Source: Alphaproteobacteria bacterium
GTDB taxonomy: Bacteria; Pseudomonadota; Alphaproteobacteria; RS24
Direction of reading: 5' to 3'
Length of the DNA: 35,339 bases
Assembly (NCBI GenBank): GCA_022428185.1
Contig: JAKMCZ010000201.1
Location: forward strand, 1-35,339
The position numbers and the translations under genes are program-made. Shown here piece after piece: positions 20,775 to 29,324 of this stretch. Under the pieces are notes generated by a model. That model had not been told where the DNA came from. It worked only from the letters and a program-made list of their open reading frames with translations, and ran no database searches. Position 1 is the first letter of the stretch. Each line of letters starts with the position of its first letter.

Positions 20775-22416
20775 TCAAACGCCCGAGACTGTCGGGCGTA
20801 TTCGGCCTGTCGGGCGTAATAGCGTTAAAACCGTCATCGCCAACCGCCTCAATACCGGCATCAAAGCTGTCTTCATCGACCTCAAGCGCGCGGTCAGGGT
20901 TCGAGCGGCGCAAGGCCTCAGCCAATGTGATGGCCGCATTGATGCGTCGGTCGTGTTCGACAAAACTGGCCGGTGGGCGGCTGATTTGGCGCGATTGATT
21001 GCGTGTGACTTCTTGCACGGTCAAGCCGCGCTCGTTCAGCCCGCCTGGTTTCAGGCGGAATATGCCGTCAATGCCGCTAAACCCGTTCGGGTCCATCAGC
21101 AGCTCAACGCGAAACGGCGCTTCGGTCGAAAATTGCGACAGACGCGCGGCCAGAGCGACGGCATCATAGGCCATGCTGGCAAGGCGCGGCGGGGCAGCGT
21201 CATAAAGGTCTTGATAGCGCGCGGCAAAGCCGCCCCAATTATCGCTCGGCGCGGCGGCATACCAGCCACCATGCAGAGGCGGCTCTTGGCTGAGACTGGG
21301 GTCGTCCCATAATCCGGTGCCGATAAATTTTACCCGTCGCGGGTCAATGTCGAAATAGGGCAGCAGTGGTGCGAGATTGCGCAACGCCAATCCGCCTTCG
21401 GGCATAAACACCGCATCATAAGGAATGTCGCCCAAGGTCTCGACCAAATCCAATGCCTCATAAGCCGACACCAATTCGGGCGCGTCATCGCCCAGCAATT
21501 TGAACACCTCTTCGGGCGTGGTCGGCGGCGCAATGGTCAAGCCGGTTTCCGCGTCGATGCGGGTTGGTATCAGCGCCAGCGCCTCTTCGGTCACGCGTTG
21601 CATTTCCGCCATATGAGCCGCTTTTCGGTCGTCAAAACGGGCCAAGCGGCGCACCGGATCAAACATGCCTTTGGCGTCGGGCGGGTAGGTCTCGCTTTCA
21701 ACCACCGTGCCGCCAAAGCGGTCAACGGCATTTTCAAAGCTCTCGGCAATGCGCGCGCCAAATACGCCCTCAGGCACCAGCGCGCCGAAGCGGGTCAGAC
21801 CTTGCGCAATCGCTTCCGAGACGATGCGGTCGATATTTTGCTCGGGCAAAAAGCCGAGCAGCCAAAGCCCGTCATTCGCCGTGCTGGCATCATTGGAAAA
21901 GGCAAAACCGGGCACATCGCGCCCGGCCAAAACCGGCTGAATGGCGGTCACGGACGCGCCGAATAGCGGCCCGACAATAATATCTGCGCCGGCCGCAATC
22001 GCCGCTTTGGCGGCTTCCTCTGCGCCTTTTTGCGTGCCCTTTGTGTCATGCAAAGAAATAATGAGTTTGTCGGTTTCAGCATCAAACAAAGCCATTTGCG
22101 CGCCATTATATAAATGACCTGCGAGGCTGCGAATGGTGTCGCGGCTATCGCCGAGCGGCAAAAGCAAACCGACAATGCGCGCTTTGGTATCGCGCGGTGG
22201 CGGCGCGGGATAAAGGCTTTTGTCAATCGGCAGCAGGCTGACCGGTGCCGCCGGTTGGCTGATTTGATTGGCCGCGATGTCAGAGCCATTGCGGATCGAG
22301 GCATCGGGCGTTGTGCCGCCGCCGCAAGCAGCCAGCATCAGTGCCGATAACAGTATCGGCAGCCGCACTAAATTTTTTGGTGCAAAAATAACTGCGCGGT
22401 TTTTTGCCTGTTTCAT
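20752..22416 (-). CDS. Lipoprotein, LppC/LpoA-like penicillin-binding protein activator
   Basis: The 554-residue product begins with a lipoprotein signal: basic head, hydrophobic stretch (about 19-30) and lipobox LAAC with the lipidated cysteine at 31. A Pro/Ala-rich linker precedes a periplasmic-binding-protein-like domain (about 78-450): VGLLLPLGDSRDTIRSLAGHLYNGAQMALFD, GADIIVGPLFGASV, ALVPEGVFGARIAESFENAV, VKFIGTGLWDD. This is the LppC family; E. coli LpoA stimulates PBP1a from the outer membrane. Whether the alphaproteobacterial form does so is not established. The ATG at 22416 follows GAGGAAG. It is divergent from rsmI, a common arrangement, and overlaps hemW by 23 bases at the 3' end. 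Confidence 0.88.
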   Translation of the reverse strand: MKQAKNRAVIFAPKNLVRLPILLSALMLAACGGGTTPDASIRNGSDIAANQISQPAAPVSLLPIDKSLYPAPPPRDTKARIVGLLLPLGDSRDTIRSLAGHLYNGAQMALFDAETDKLIISLHDTKGTQKGAEEAAKAAIAAGADIIVGPLFGASVTAIQPVLAGRDVPGFAFSNDASTANDGLWLLGFLPEQNIDRIVSEAIAQGLTRFGALVPEGVFGARIAESFENAVDRFGGTVVESETYPPDAKGMFDPVRRLARFDDRKAAHMAEMQRVTEEALALIPTRIDAETGLTIAPPTTPEEVFKLLGDDAPELVSAYEALDLVETLGDIPYDAVFMPEGGLALRNLAPLLPYFDIDPRRVKFIGTGLWDDPSLSQEPPLHGGWYAAAPSDNWGGFAARYQDLYDAAPPRLASMAYDAVALAARLSQFSTEAPFRVELLMDPNGFSGIDGIFRLKPGGLNERGLTVQEVTRNQSRQISRPPASFVEHDRRINAAITLAEALRRSNPDRALEVDEDSFDAGIEAVGDDGFNAITPDRPNTPDSLGRLITPINAR

Positions 22417-22626
22417 TCAGCTTCCTCTAGCTTAAAACACCTCAAAAGAGCCCGTAAATGGCACCAAGAACGCAGAGCCTATCGAGCGCGACGGATTAAG
22501 TAAATGCCCATTACGCCATCCTGTTTGGCATAGGAATATGGCGGCTTTCGGGCAGACTTACAGCACATATATCGAGAAAATACAGAAGAAAAAGACAGAA
22601 AGAAAAGAGCGCGCTAAGATGGGATA

Positions 22627-23565
22627 ATGAGCGCGCCGCAAAATAAATCTAAAAATCAGTCCCCCCTCGCCGGCGGGCTTTACATTGTCGCTACGCCCTT
22701 GGGTCATGTGCGGGACATAACGTTGCGCGCCCTCGATGTGCTGGGCGCGGTCGATATGATCTATTGCGAGGATACGCGCCATGCCAGCAAATTACTGGCG
22801 CATCACGCTATTCAGACTCAAAAAGCGGCCTATCACGAACATAATGGTGAAAAAATGCGCCCTAAGATTTTGGCGCAATTGGCTGAGGGGCAATCGCTGG
22901 CCTTGATATCCGATGCCGGAACACCGCTGATTTCCGACCCCGGCATGAAATTGGTGCGCGATGCCCGCGCCGCCGGTCATCATGTGGTTGCCGTGCCCGG
23001 CGCTTCAGCGCCGATTGCCGCTTTGTCGGTTGCCGGCCTGCCCAGCGACCGCTTTACCTTTGTCGGCTTTTTGCCGCCCAAAACTGCGGCGCGCCAAACC
23101 GCGCTTAACGATTTGCAAGCGGCGCGCAGCGGCACATTGGTTCTGTTTGAAACCGCCCGCCGCCTCCCCGCTCTGCTTGATGATATTGAGGCGGTTTATG
23201 GCGCATGCGAGTTATGCGTGGCGCGCGAATTGACCAAAACTTATGAAGAGGTCGAAACCGGCACGCCGGATAAAATAAGGGCGCATTTTTCAGCCGATAA
23301 TTTGCGCGGTGAAATCACCCTATTGATTGCCCCGCCTGCCGCAGGCGCACCTGATGGTGATGCCATTGATGCGATGCTGGCCGATGCGTTGGCAACCATG
23401 GGCCGCCGCGATGCGGTGCAGGCCGTGGCTGAGATGACCGGCCAACCGCGACGACGCATTTACGCACGCGCGCTCGACATCGACACGCCGAGAACAGGCG
23501 CGTCGACCCAACAACAAAAAGAAGCAGAAAATGCCGAAACCGAAAAACCCGACGCGGCGCGATAG
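22627..23565 (+). CDS. rsmI: 16S rRNA (cytidine1402-2'-O)-methyltransferase
   Basis: RsmI methylates the ribose of C1402 in 16S rRNA at the P site. The 312-residue product shows the TP-methylase fold motifs LYIVATPLGHVRDITLRAL (usually TPIGNLxDIT; here His replaces Asn), CEDTRHASKLL, YHEHNG, LISDAGTPLISDPG and VPGASAPIAALSVAGLP, FTFVGFLP. The C-terminus is a Gln/Glu/Ala-rich tail. The ATG at 22627 has only a weak ribosome site (ATGGGATA). Its last 35 bases overlap yraN in another frame. The preceding 210-base divergent gap shows no strong promoter match. Confidence 0.96.
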   Translation: MSAPQNKSKNQSPLAGGLYIVATPLGHVRDITLRALDVLGAVDMIYCEDTRHASKLLAHHAIQTQKAAYHEHNGEKMRPKILAQLAEGQSLALISDAGTPLISDPGMKLVRDARAAGHHVVAVPGASAPIAALSVAGLPSDRFTFVGFLPPKTAARQTALNDLQAARSGTLVLFETARRLPALLDDIEAVYGACELCVARELTKTYEEVETGTPDKIRAHFSADNLRGEITLLIAPPAAGAPDGDAIDAMLADALATMGRRDAVQAVAEMTGQPRRRIYARALDIDTPRTGASTQQQKEAENAETEKPDAAR

Positions 23566-23938
23566 CAAACCGCAAATTGCCAGAAAGCGCGCCCGAAGAA
23601 AGGGACAGCGCGCCGAATTTATTGCGGCGTGCTATTTGCGCTTCAAGGGCTATCGCATTGTGGCGCGCAATTTGCGCATGGCGGGCGGCGAGATTGATTT
23701 GGTGGCGCGGCGCGGACGGCTATTGGTTTTTGTTGAGGTCAAATTTCGCCCGCATATGAAACAAGCCGAAGCCGCGATTATGCCGCGACAGTGGCGGCGA
23801 ATTGAACAGGCGGCGGGGCAATTTGTTGGCACCCACCCCAAATTGCAGAACTGCCAATGGCGGTTTGATTTATTGGCATTGGCGCAGTGGCGCTGGCCGC
23901 GTCACAAGCCGGGTAGCTGGCGCGCCAACACGCCCTAA
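23531..23938 (+). CDS. yraN: UPF0102 (YraN) family nuclease-like protein
   Basis: The 135-residue product belongs to UPF0102, small proteins with a restriction-endonuclease-like (Holliday-junction-resolvase-like) fold. It shows RRKGQRAEFIAACYLRFKGYRIVARNLR, the motif GEIDLVARRGRLLVFVEVKFR with the Glu-Asp...Glu-x-Lys pattern of the catalytic core, and a C-terminal RFDLLAL segment. Activity is unproven for most members. The start at 23531 lies inside rsmI (35-base overlap), suggesting coupled expression; the basic N-terminal extension of about 20 residues is variable in the family, so a later start cannot be excluded. The rsmI-yraN-gshB order is typical of the class. Confidence 0.93.
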   Translation: MPKPKNPTRRDSKPQIARKRARRKGQRAEFIAACYLRFKGYRIVARNLRMAGGEIDLVARRGRLLVFVEVKFRPHMKQAEAAIMPRQWRRIEQAAGQFVGTHPKLQNCQWRFDLLALAQWRWPRHKPGSWRANTP

Positions 23939-24010
23939 GCGCCCCGCCTTCTGCTTTCTGCTTGAGTGAGGCGGCGATTTCGCGGAAACTGGCGCAAGCG
24001 AGGAAAAATC

Positions 24011-24952
24011 ATGCCGTTGAAAATTGCCGTTCAGATGGACCCGATTGCCGATATTGATATTGTCGGTGACACGACATTCGCATTGGCGCTGGAGGCGCAG
24101 GCGCGCGGCCATGTGCTTTATTATTACACGCCCGATGCGCTTTCCATGTTGGACGGCGTGGTCAGCGCGCGTTTGCAGCCGCTCAATGTTGCCGATAAGG
24201 CGGGCGCACATTTCAAGCTCGGCGCGGCCGAGCTGACCGATTTGCGTGACCTTGATGTGGTGCTGATGCGCCAAGACCCGCCTTTCGACATGAATTATAT
24301 TTCGGCCACACATTTTCTTGAGCGCATCCACCCCGACACATTAGTGGTCAATGATCCGAGAGCGGTGCGCAATGCACCTGAAAAAATCTTCCCGGTGCAA
24401 TTTGACGGCTTGCTGCCGCCGACCCTGATGACGCGAGACCGCGTCGCGCTCACCGATTTTCGCGCCGCGCATGGTGATATTATTTTAAAGCCGGTATTCG
24501 GCAATGGCGGGGCGGGTGTGTTTCGGGTGCGCCGCGATGATGAAAATTTCGGCTCGCTGGTCGATATGTTTATGGAAGGGCGCGAGCCGATTATCGCGCA
24601 AGCCTATCTGCCCGATGTACGTGGTGGCGATAAGCGCGTTATTTTGGTCGAGGGCGTGGCGGTGGCGGCGCTGAACCGCGTTCCGGCCGAAGGCGATGCG
24701 CGCGCCAATGTGCATGTCGGGGCAACGCCTGAAGCGATTGAGCTGGACGCGCGCGATTTGGAGATCGCTGAGAAAATCGGTCCGGTGCTGAAAGATATGG
24801 GCATTATTTTCGCCGGAATTGACGTGATAGGCGGCTATTTGACCGAGATAAACGTCACCTCGCCGACCTGTATTCGCGAGATAAAGGCATTTGGCGGGCC
24901 CGATATTGCGGTAATGATATGGGACGCGATTGAAGCGCGTCGCCAAAACTAG
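24011..24952 (+). CDS. gshB: Glutathione synthetase
   Basis: GshB ligates glycine to gamma-glutamylcysteine with ATP, the second step of glutathione synthesis. I choose the ATG at 24011 (MPLKIAVQMDPIADI), which follows GAGGAAAAATC; the open frame from 23966 adds a non-conserved basic head. The 313-residue product is of family length and shows the ATP-grasp features VLMRQDPPFDMNYI, VNDPRAVRNAPEKIF, DIILKPVFGNGGAGVFR, GDKRVILVEG and the metal-site EINVTSPTCIREI. Its TAG overlaps the TAG of the convergent small gene by two bases. Confidence 0.97.
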   Translation: MPLKIAVQMDPIADIDIVGDTTFALALEAQARGHVLYYYTPDALSMLDGVVSARLQPLNVADKAGAHFKLGAAELTDLRDLDVVLMRQDPPFDMNYISATHFLERIHPDTLVVNDPRAVRNAPEKIFPVQFDGLLPPTLMTRDRVALTDFRAAHGDIILKPVFGNGGAGVFRVRRDDENFGSLVDMFMEGREPIIAQAYLPDVRGGDKRVILVEGVAVAALNRVPAEGDARANVHVGATPEAIELDARDLEIAEKIGPVLKDMGIIFAGIDVIGGYLTEINVTSPTCIREIKAFGGPDIAVMIWDAIEARRQN

Positions 24953-25209
24953 CTTCGCTTTTTGTAAATATCCTGACGTTCCAGCGCATCACAGGCAATC
25001 ACGCGATATTGACCCGTGTCGTTATGTATGAGCTTGGCATGGGGTAAATCATTGAACTGTAAAAACGCGGCCACCGTCCATTGGCTTGAAAAATTGTCGC
25101 CATCAGAAGCGTCGCCCAAACCCATTGACTGGAAAATCGATTTCCTGCCGGGCAAGGTTTCGACAAACACATCGCCCAGTTCAACATTTATGCGCCGCCG
25201 ACCAAACAT
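24949..25209 (-). CDS. Unrecognised 86-residue protein
   Basis: I do not recognise this family. The reading frame is supported by a strong ribosome site, GAGGAG seven bases before the ATG, and by a tidy fit between gshB (4-base overlap) and the comM leader. The product starts MFGRRRINVELGDVFVETLPG, has the segments KSIFQSMGLGDASDGDNF and SSQWTVAAFLQFNDLPHAKL, and ends DALERQDIYKKRS. It has no signal peptide or membrane segment, is mixed in charge, and should be a small soluble cytoplasmic protein. gshB and comM are neighbours in many relatives, so this gene may be a lineage-specific insertion. Confidence 0.72.
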   Translation of the reverse strand: MFGRRRINVELGDVFVETLPGRKSIFQSMGLGDASDGDNFSSQWTVAAFLQFNDLPHAKLIHNDTGQYRVIACDALERQDIYKKRS

Positions 25210-25233
25210 GATTACTCCTCAAATACTTCCGCT

Positions 25234-25263
25234 AGAATAATCAAAGCGGTGACCCCAAATCAA
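25234..25263 (-). promoter_or_regulatory. Possible promoter of the 86-residue gene
   Basis: On the minus strand TTGATT (25258-25263) and TATTCT (25234-25239) are 18 bases apart, with the -10 ending 24 bases before the ATG at 25209. Each hexamer matches the sigma70 consensus at four positions. The place is right for a single-gene unit. Confidence 0.3.
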
Positions 25264-25270
25264 GCCGCGC

Positions 25271-25299
25271 TTGCCGCCACGCCGGAATTTTCTTACACT
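25271..25299 (+). promoter_or_regulatory. Possible promoter of comM
   Basis: TTGCCG (25271-25276) and TACACT (25294-25299) are 17 bases apart and lie 34 bases before the ATG at 25334. The -10 matches four of six consensus positions and the -35 only three. It lies in the divergent gap between the small gene and comM. Confidence 0.3.
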
Positions 25300-25333
25300 G
25301 TTGCCGATCCATCAGAAAAATCAGAAAAAAACC

Positions 25334-26839
25334 ATGGTCGCCAATATAAAAACCATCGCCTTTCAGGGCGTTGAGGCCGTGTCGGTCGAAGTGCAGGTGC
25401 ATTTGGCACCGGGTCAAAACGCTTTTACCGTCGTTGGCCTGCCCGATAAGTCAGTGGCTGAAAGCCGTGAACGGGTGCGCGCCGCCCTGTCGGCGGTCGG
25501 GCTGGCGCTGCCTTATGATCGCATCACCATAAATCTGTCGCCCGCCGATTTACCTAAAGAGGGCAGTCATTATGATTTGCCGATTGCGCTGGGATTGTTG
25601 GTGGCGATGGGTGCTTTGCCACAAAGCGCGGTGGCCGATTATTTGGTCATGGGCGAGCTTGGCCTTGATGGGTCGCTTATCGGGGTGCCCGGCGCATTAC
25701 CGGCGGCGATGGCCGCTTTGGCGAAAAATTATGGCCTTATCTGTCCGGCTGATTGCGGCCCCGAGGCGGCCTGGTCGGGGCTGGCGGCACCCGACAAGCC
25801 GGGCATTGTCGCTGCCGCTCATTTGCTCGAGACGGTCAATCATTTACGCGGCCATCAATTATTGCCGCCACCGCAAACCCGCGCTGCGCCGAGCGCCGGA
25901 GACCTGCCCGATATGGCTGATATTCGTGGTCAAAAAGAGGTGCGACTGGCATTGGAAGTCGCGGCTATTGGCGGGCATAATTTATTGATGAGTGGGCCGC
26001 CGGGCGCGGGAAAGTCAATGCTGGCGGCGCGCTTGCCGGGTATTTTACCGCAACTAAATGCGGGCGAGAGACTTGAAATATCGGTCATTGAAAGCCTGTC
26101 GTCGAAACGCGGCGGTGTGCGGTTGGCTGATAGGCGGCCGTTCCGCTCGCCGCATCATTCGGCCTCTATGGCGGCGTTAATCGGTGGCGGTCGCCAAGCG
26201 CGCCCGGGCGAAATCTCATTGGCGCATTGTGGCGTTTTATTTCTCGATGAATTGCCGGAGTTTTCGCGCCAGACATTAGATGCGTTGCGCTAGCCGATTG
26301 AAACCGGACGGGTTGATGTGGCGCGGGCTGAAATGCATGTCAGCTATCATGCGCGCTTTCAATTGATTGCCGCGATGAACCCGTGTCGGTGCGGGCATGC
26401 CGATGATGCCAGCCTTGCATGTCATCGCCTGCCATTATGTCGGCAGGAATATTTGGCTAAATTATCCGGCCCCCTGCTCGACCGGTTTGACATTCGCATC
26501 AATGTGCCGCCGGTGCCGCTATCGCAAATGATTGATGATGAAAAAGGCGAAAACAGCGCCGCTGTGGCAGCCCGGGTCGAAGCCGCTCAAGCGCTGCAAT
26601 TGGCGCGGCAGGATTGTTTGAATGCGCGGCTTGACGGTGAACGCTTGCGCAAACTGGCAAACCCCAATAAGGCGGCGCGCAAATTACTCGATGCGGTAAT
26701 TGATGAGAGCGGGTTGACGGCGCGCGGCTTTAATCGGATTTTGCGGGTCGCTCGCAGTCTTGCCGATTTGGCAGCGCGCGATGCATTGAGCGAAGCCGAC
26801 ATTGCCACGGCTTTGGTTTGGCGTGACATGAGCGTTTGA
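25334..26839 (+). pseudogene. comM: comM / YifB-family Mg-chelatase-like AAA+ protein, interrupted by in-frame TAG
   Basis: ComM is an AAA+ helicase that promotes branch migration of incoming DNA during natural transformation. The frame from ATG 25334 gives the N-terminal Lon-protease-like domain (VEAVSVEVQVHLAPGQNAF, VVGLPDKSVAESRERVRAAL), Walker A GPPGAGKS at about residues 221-228 and Walker B GVLFLDELPEF. At codon 320 (26291-26293) TAG replaces the residue after DALR, where relatives have Gln in LRQPLE; a single C-to-T change in CAG explains it. Beyond it the same frame continues intact (PIETGRVDVARAEM, the Cys-rich NPCRCGH, KLSGPLLDRFDI) to TGA at 26837-26839. The combined length, about 500 codons, is full size. 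It may be a recent pseudogene, a sequencing error or, less likely, read-through. Confidence 0.88.
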
Positions 26840-26880
26840 TAAAGCCGTCTGGAAGAGCGAAAGGGCAAGCAAGCCCCGCG

Positions 26881-29151
26881 CTAAATGGTTTCCAACCCGT
26901 AAGCGGCCAGTGCCGCCATGTTCAACACTTCGGTCGCCGTCGCGCCGATGCGCGCGATTTGCACCGGGTGTTCAAGGCCGATAAGAATTGGGCCGATAAG
27001 CGTCGCCTCACCAAGCTCTTCCAACATTTTGGTCGATATGGAAGCCGAGTGAATGGCCGGCATGACCAATACATTGGCCGGCTCGGTCAGGCGACAAAAC
27101 GGATAGCGTCGCATGGCGTCGCGATTGAGCGCCACATCAGCGGCCATTTCGCCTTCATATTCAAAATCGACATTGCGCCCATCGAGCAAGCGCACGGCTT
27201 CGCGCACATAGACGGAGCGGTCGCCTTCGGGGTGTCCGAAGGTCGAATAGGCGAGCATGGCGACGCGTGGCTCATGGCCTAAAGCGCGCGCTGTGGCGGC
27301 ACTTTGGCAGGCAATATCAGCCAGCTCTTCGCCGCTTGGCATATCGATGACATTGGTGTCAGCCACCATCACGGTGCGCCCGCCGCGCGCAACCAGCATG
27401 GAAACCCCCATCACGCGTTGTCCGGCGCGCGGGTCAATAACCTTTGACACTTCTTCGAGCGCGATTGAATAAGAGCGCGTCACGCCGGTCACCATGGCAT
27501 CGGCATCGCCTTGTGCCAAAGCACAAGCGCCGAAAATATTTCGGTCATTGGCGACCATGCGTTCGCAATCGCGCATTAAGCGGCCGCGCCGCTGCAGGCG
27601 TTGATATAAAAAGCGGCTATAATCCTCAAGTCGGTTTGAATTCCGCGTATCGCGAATTTCAATATCGTCGCGCCCGTCCAGCCCCAATGCTTTCATGTTG
27701 TCGCGCACAATTTGTTCAGTGCCGATTAAAATCGGCTCACCCAGCCCCAAATCCCTATAGGCAATGGCGGCGCGAATGACCTGCTCTTGTTCGCCCTCGG
27801 CAAAAATCATCCGCTTGGCGTTTTGGCGCGACTTATTCATGATGATTTGTATCGAGCTGGCGGTCGGGTCAAGGCGCGCTTTCAGGCGGTCTTGATAGGC
27901 TTGCATATCGACAATCGGCGCGCGCGCGACGCCGCTATCCATCGCGGCGCGTGCCACGGCAGGCGGTATTTCGCTAATCAGGCGCGGGTCAAACGGGACC
28001 GGAATAATATAGCGCGGGCCAAAACGTGGGCGCTCACCATCATAGGCGGCGGCCACTTCATCAGGCACATCTTCGCGCGCCAGCATCGCCAGCGCCTCAG
28101 CACAGGCAATCTTCATATCGTCATTAATCGTCGTCGCCCTTACATCGAGTGCGCCGCGAAAAATATATGGGAAACCCAAAACATTATTGACCTGATTGGG
28201 ATAATCCGACCGACCGGTCGCCATGATTGCATCATCGCGAATGGCAGCGACCTGCTCGGGCGTGATTTCAGGGTCGGGATTAGCCATGGCGAAAATAATC
28301 GGATTGTCAGCCATTGAACGCACCATATCTTCGGTCACGGCTCCCTTGACCGACAGGCCTAAAAACACATCTGCGCCGTCCATTGCTTCGGCTAATGTGC
28401 GCGCTTTCGTGTCTGCTGCATGCGCCGATTTCCACTGGTTCATGCCCTCTTTACGGGTTTTGTAAATGACCCCTTTAGTGTCGCATAAAATCGCATTATT
28501 CGACTGCACGCCCATGGCCTTAATCAGTTCGAGGCAGGCTATGCCGGCCGCGCCCGCGCCATTGACGCAGACTTTAAGGTCTTTCATCTCGCGACCGGTC
28601 AGATGCAGCGCATTGATGAGACCGGCGGCGCAAATAATCGCCGTGCCGTGTTGGTCGTCGTGAAACACCGGAATGTCCATCAGCTCGCGCAGTTGGCTTT
28701 CAATGATGAAGCAATCGGGCGCTTTAATATCTTCCAGATTAATGCCGCCAAAGCTTGGACTAAGATGCTTTACCGCATCGATAATTTCTTGCGGGTCTTC
28801 GGTGTCAATCTCAAGGTCAATCGAGTCGACATCGGCAAAGCGTTTGAACAAAACCGCCTTGCCTTCCATCACCGGTTTGGACGCCAGCGCGCCTAAATTG
28901 CCTAATCCCAAAATTGCCGTGCCGTTGGAAATCACCGCAACCATATTGCCGCGCGCGGTCAAATCATAAGAGGCATCGGGATTTTCAGCGATGGCTTCAA
29001 CCGGGACCGCAACGCCCGGCGAATAGGCGAGCGACAGATCCCGCTGGGTCGCCATCGGTTTGGTGGGGCTGATTTCAAGCTTGCCCGGCTTGCCTCTTGA
29101 GTGAAACCGTAAGGCTTCCTCATCGGTGAAATTTTTATCCGTATCACTCAT
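26881..29151 (-). CDS. maeB: NADP-dependent malic enzyme with C-terminal phosphotransacetylase-like domain
   Basis: MaeB decarboxylates malate to pyruvate, feeding NADPH and pyruvate or acetyl-CoA production. The 756-residue protein is the long bacterial form. Residues 1-430 are the malic enzyme: LAYSPGVAVPVEAI, NGTAILGLGNLGALASKPVMEGK, the metal-site FHDDQHGTAI, the dinucleotide loop VNGAGAAGIA and ATGRSDYPNQVNN. Residues about 430-756 resemble phosphotransacetylase (KRMIFAEGEQEQVIRAA, GACALAQGDADAMVTG); in studied homologues this part regulates the enzyme rather than transferring acetyl groups. The ATG at 29151 follows AGAGAAG. It is a single-gene unit between comM (convergent) and mutS (divergent). 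The stop is TAG. Confidence 0.96.
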   Translation of the reverse strand: MSDTDKNFTDEEALRFHSRGKPGKLEISPTKPMATQRDLSLAYSPGVAVPVEAIAENPDASYDLTARGNMVAVISNGTAILGLGNLGALASKPVMEGKAVLFKRFADVDSIDLEIDTEDPQEIIDAVKHLSPSFGGINLEDIKAPDCFIIESQLRELMDIPVFHDDQHGTAIICAAGLINALHLTGREMKDLKVCVNGAGAAGIACLELIKAMGVQSNNAILCDTKGVIYKTRKEGMNQWKSAHAADTKARTLAEAMDGADVFLGLSVKGAVTEDMVRSMADNPIIFAMANPDPEITPEQVAAIRDDAIMATGRSDYPNQVNNVLGFPYIFRGALDVRATTINDDMKIACAEALAMLAREDVPDEVAAAYDGERPRFGPRYIIPVPFDPRLISEIPPAVARAAMDSGVARAPIVDMQAYQDRLKARLDPTASSIQIIMNKSRQNAKRMIFAEGEQEQVIRAAIAYRDLGLGEPILIGTEQIVRDNMKALGLDGRDDIEIRDTRNSNRLEDYSRFLYQRLQRRGRLMRDCERMVANDRNIFGACALAQGDADAMVTGVTRSYSIALEEVSKVIDPRAGQRVMGVSMLVARGGRTVMVADTNVIDMPSGEELADIACQSAATARALGHEPRVAMLAYSTFGHPEGDRSVYVREAVRLLDGRNVDFEYEGEMAADVALNRDAMRRYPFCRLTEPANVLVMPAIHSASISTKMLEELGEATLIGPILIGLEHPVQIARIGATATEVLNMAALAAYGLETI

Positions 29152-29324
29152 TATGCTTCTCTATGTTTAGGGCTTTTAGGCCTTTGGCGTGCCAAAAACA
29201 AGGCGGCAGGCTCAATAAAAGCCAAGAAAGGCAAACAAAAACAAAATAAATTCAACAGCTTTTTGGCCTTTTCGCCCGTTCAAAGCGTGTCGGCATGGCG
29301 GCGCTTTGCTAGAGTAACGGTCTC
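29152..29324. other. Divergent maeB/mutS intergenic region, A-rich on the plus strand
   Basis: This 173-base gap must hold promoters for maeB and mutS. A stretch at about 29214-29255 is very A-rich on the plus strand, in sharp contrast with the GC-rich coding DNA on both sides. I could not assign convincing -35/-10 pairs. No open frame, hairpin with T-tract or repeat stands out. Confidence 0.5.

Noticed and set aside
26318..26839. Separate gene for the C-terminal ComM domain starting after the TAG
   Set aside because: The sequence between the TAG and the first ATG (PIETGRVDVARAE) is still conserved ComM, and no ribosome site precedes that ATG; it is the remainder of one gene.
25334..26839. 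TAG recoded as a sense codon (stop-codon reassignment)
   Set aside because: Eight other genes here end at TAG with sensible family lengths, and no other in-frame TAG occurs inside a conserved gene.
26855..26880. GGGC-AAGCAA-GCCC hairpin between comM and maeB as a shared terminator
   Set aside because: The stem is only four base pairs and no T-tract follows on either strand.
27787..28317. 176-residue frame opposite maeB
   Set aside because: Antisense shadow of the malic enzyme domain in GC-rich DNA, with no recognisable motifs.
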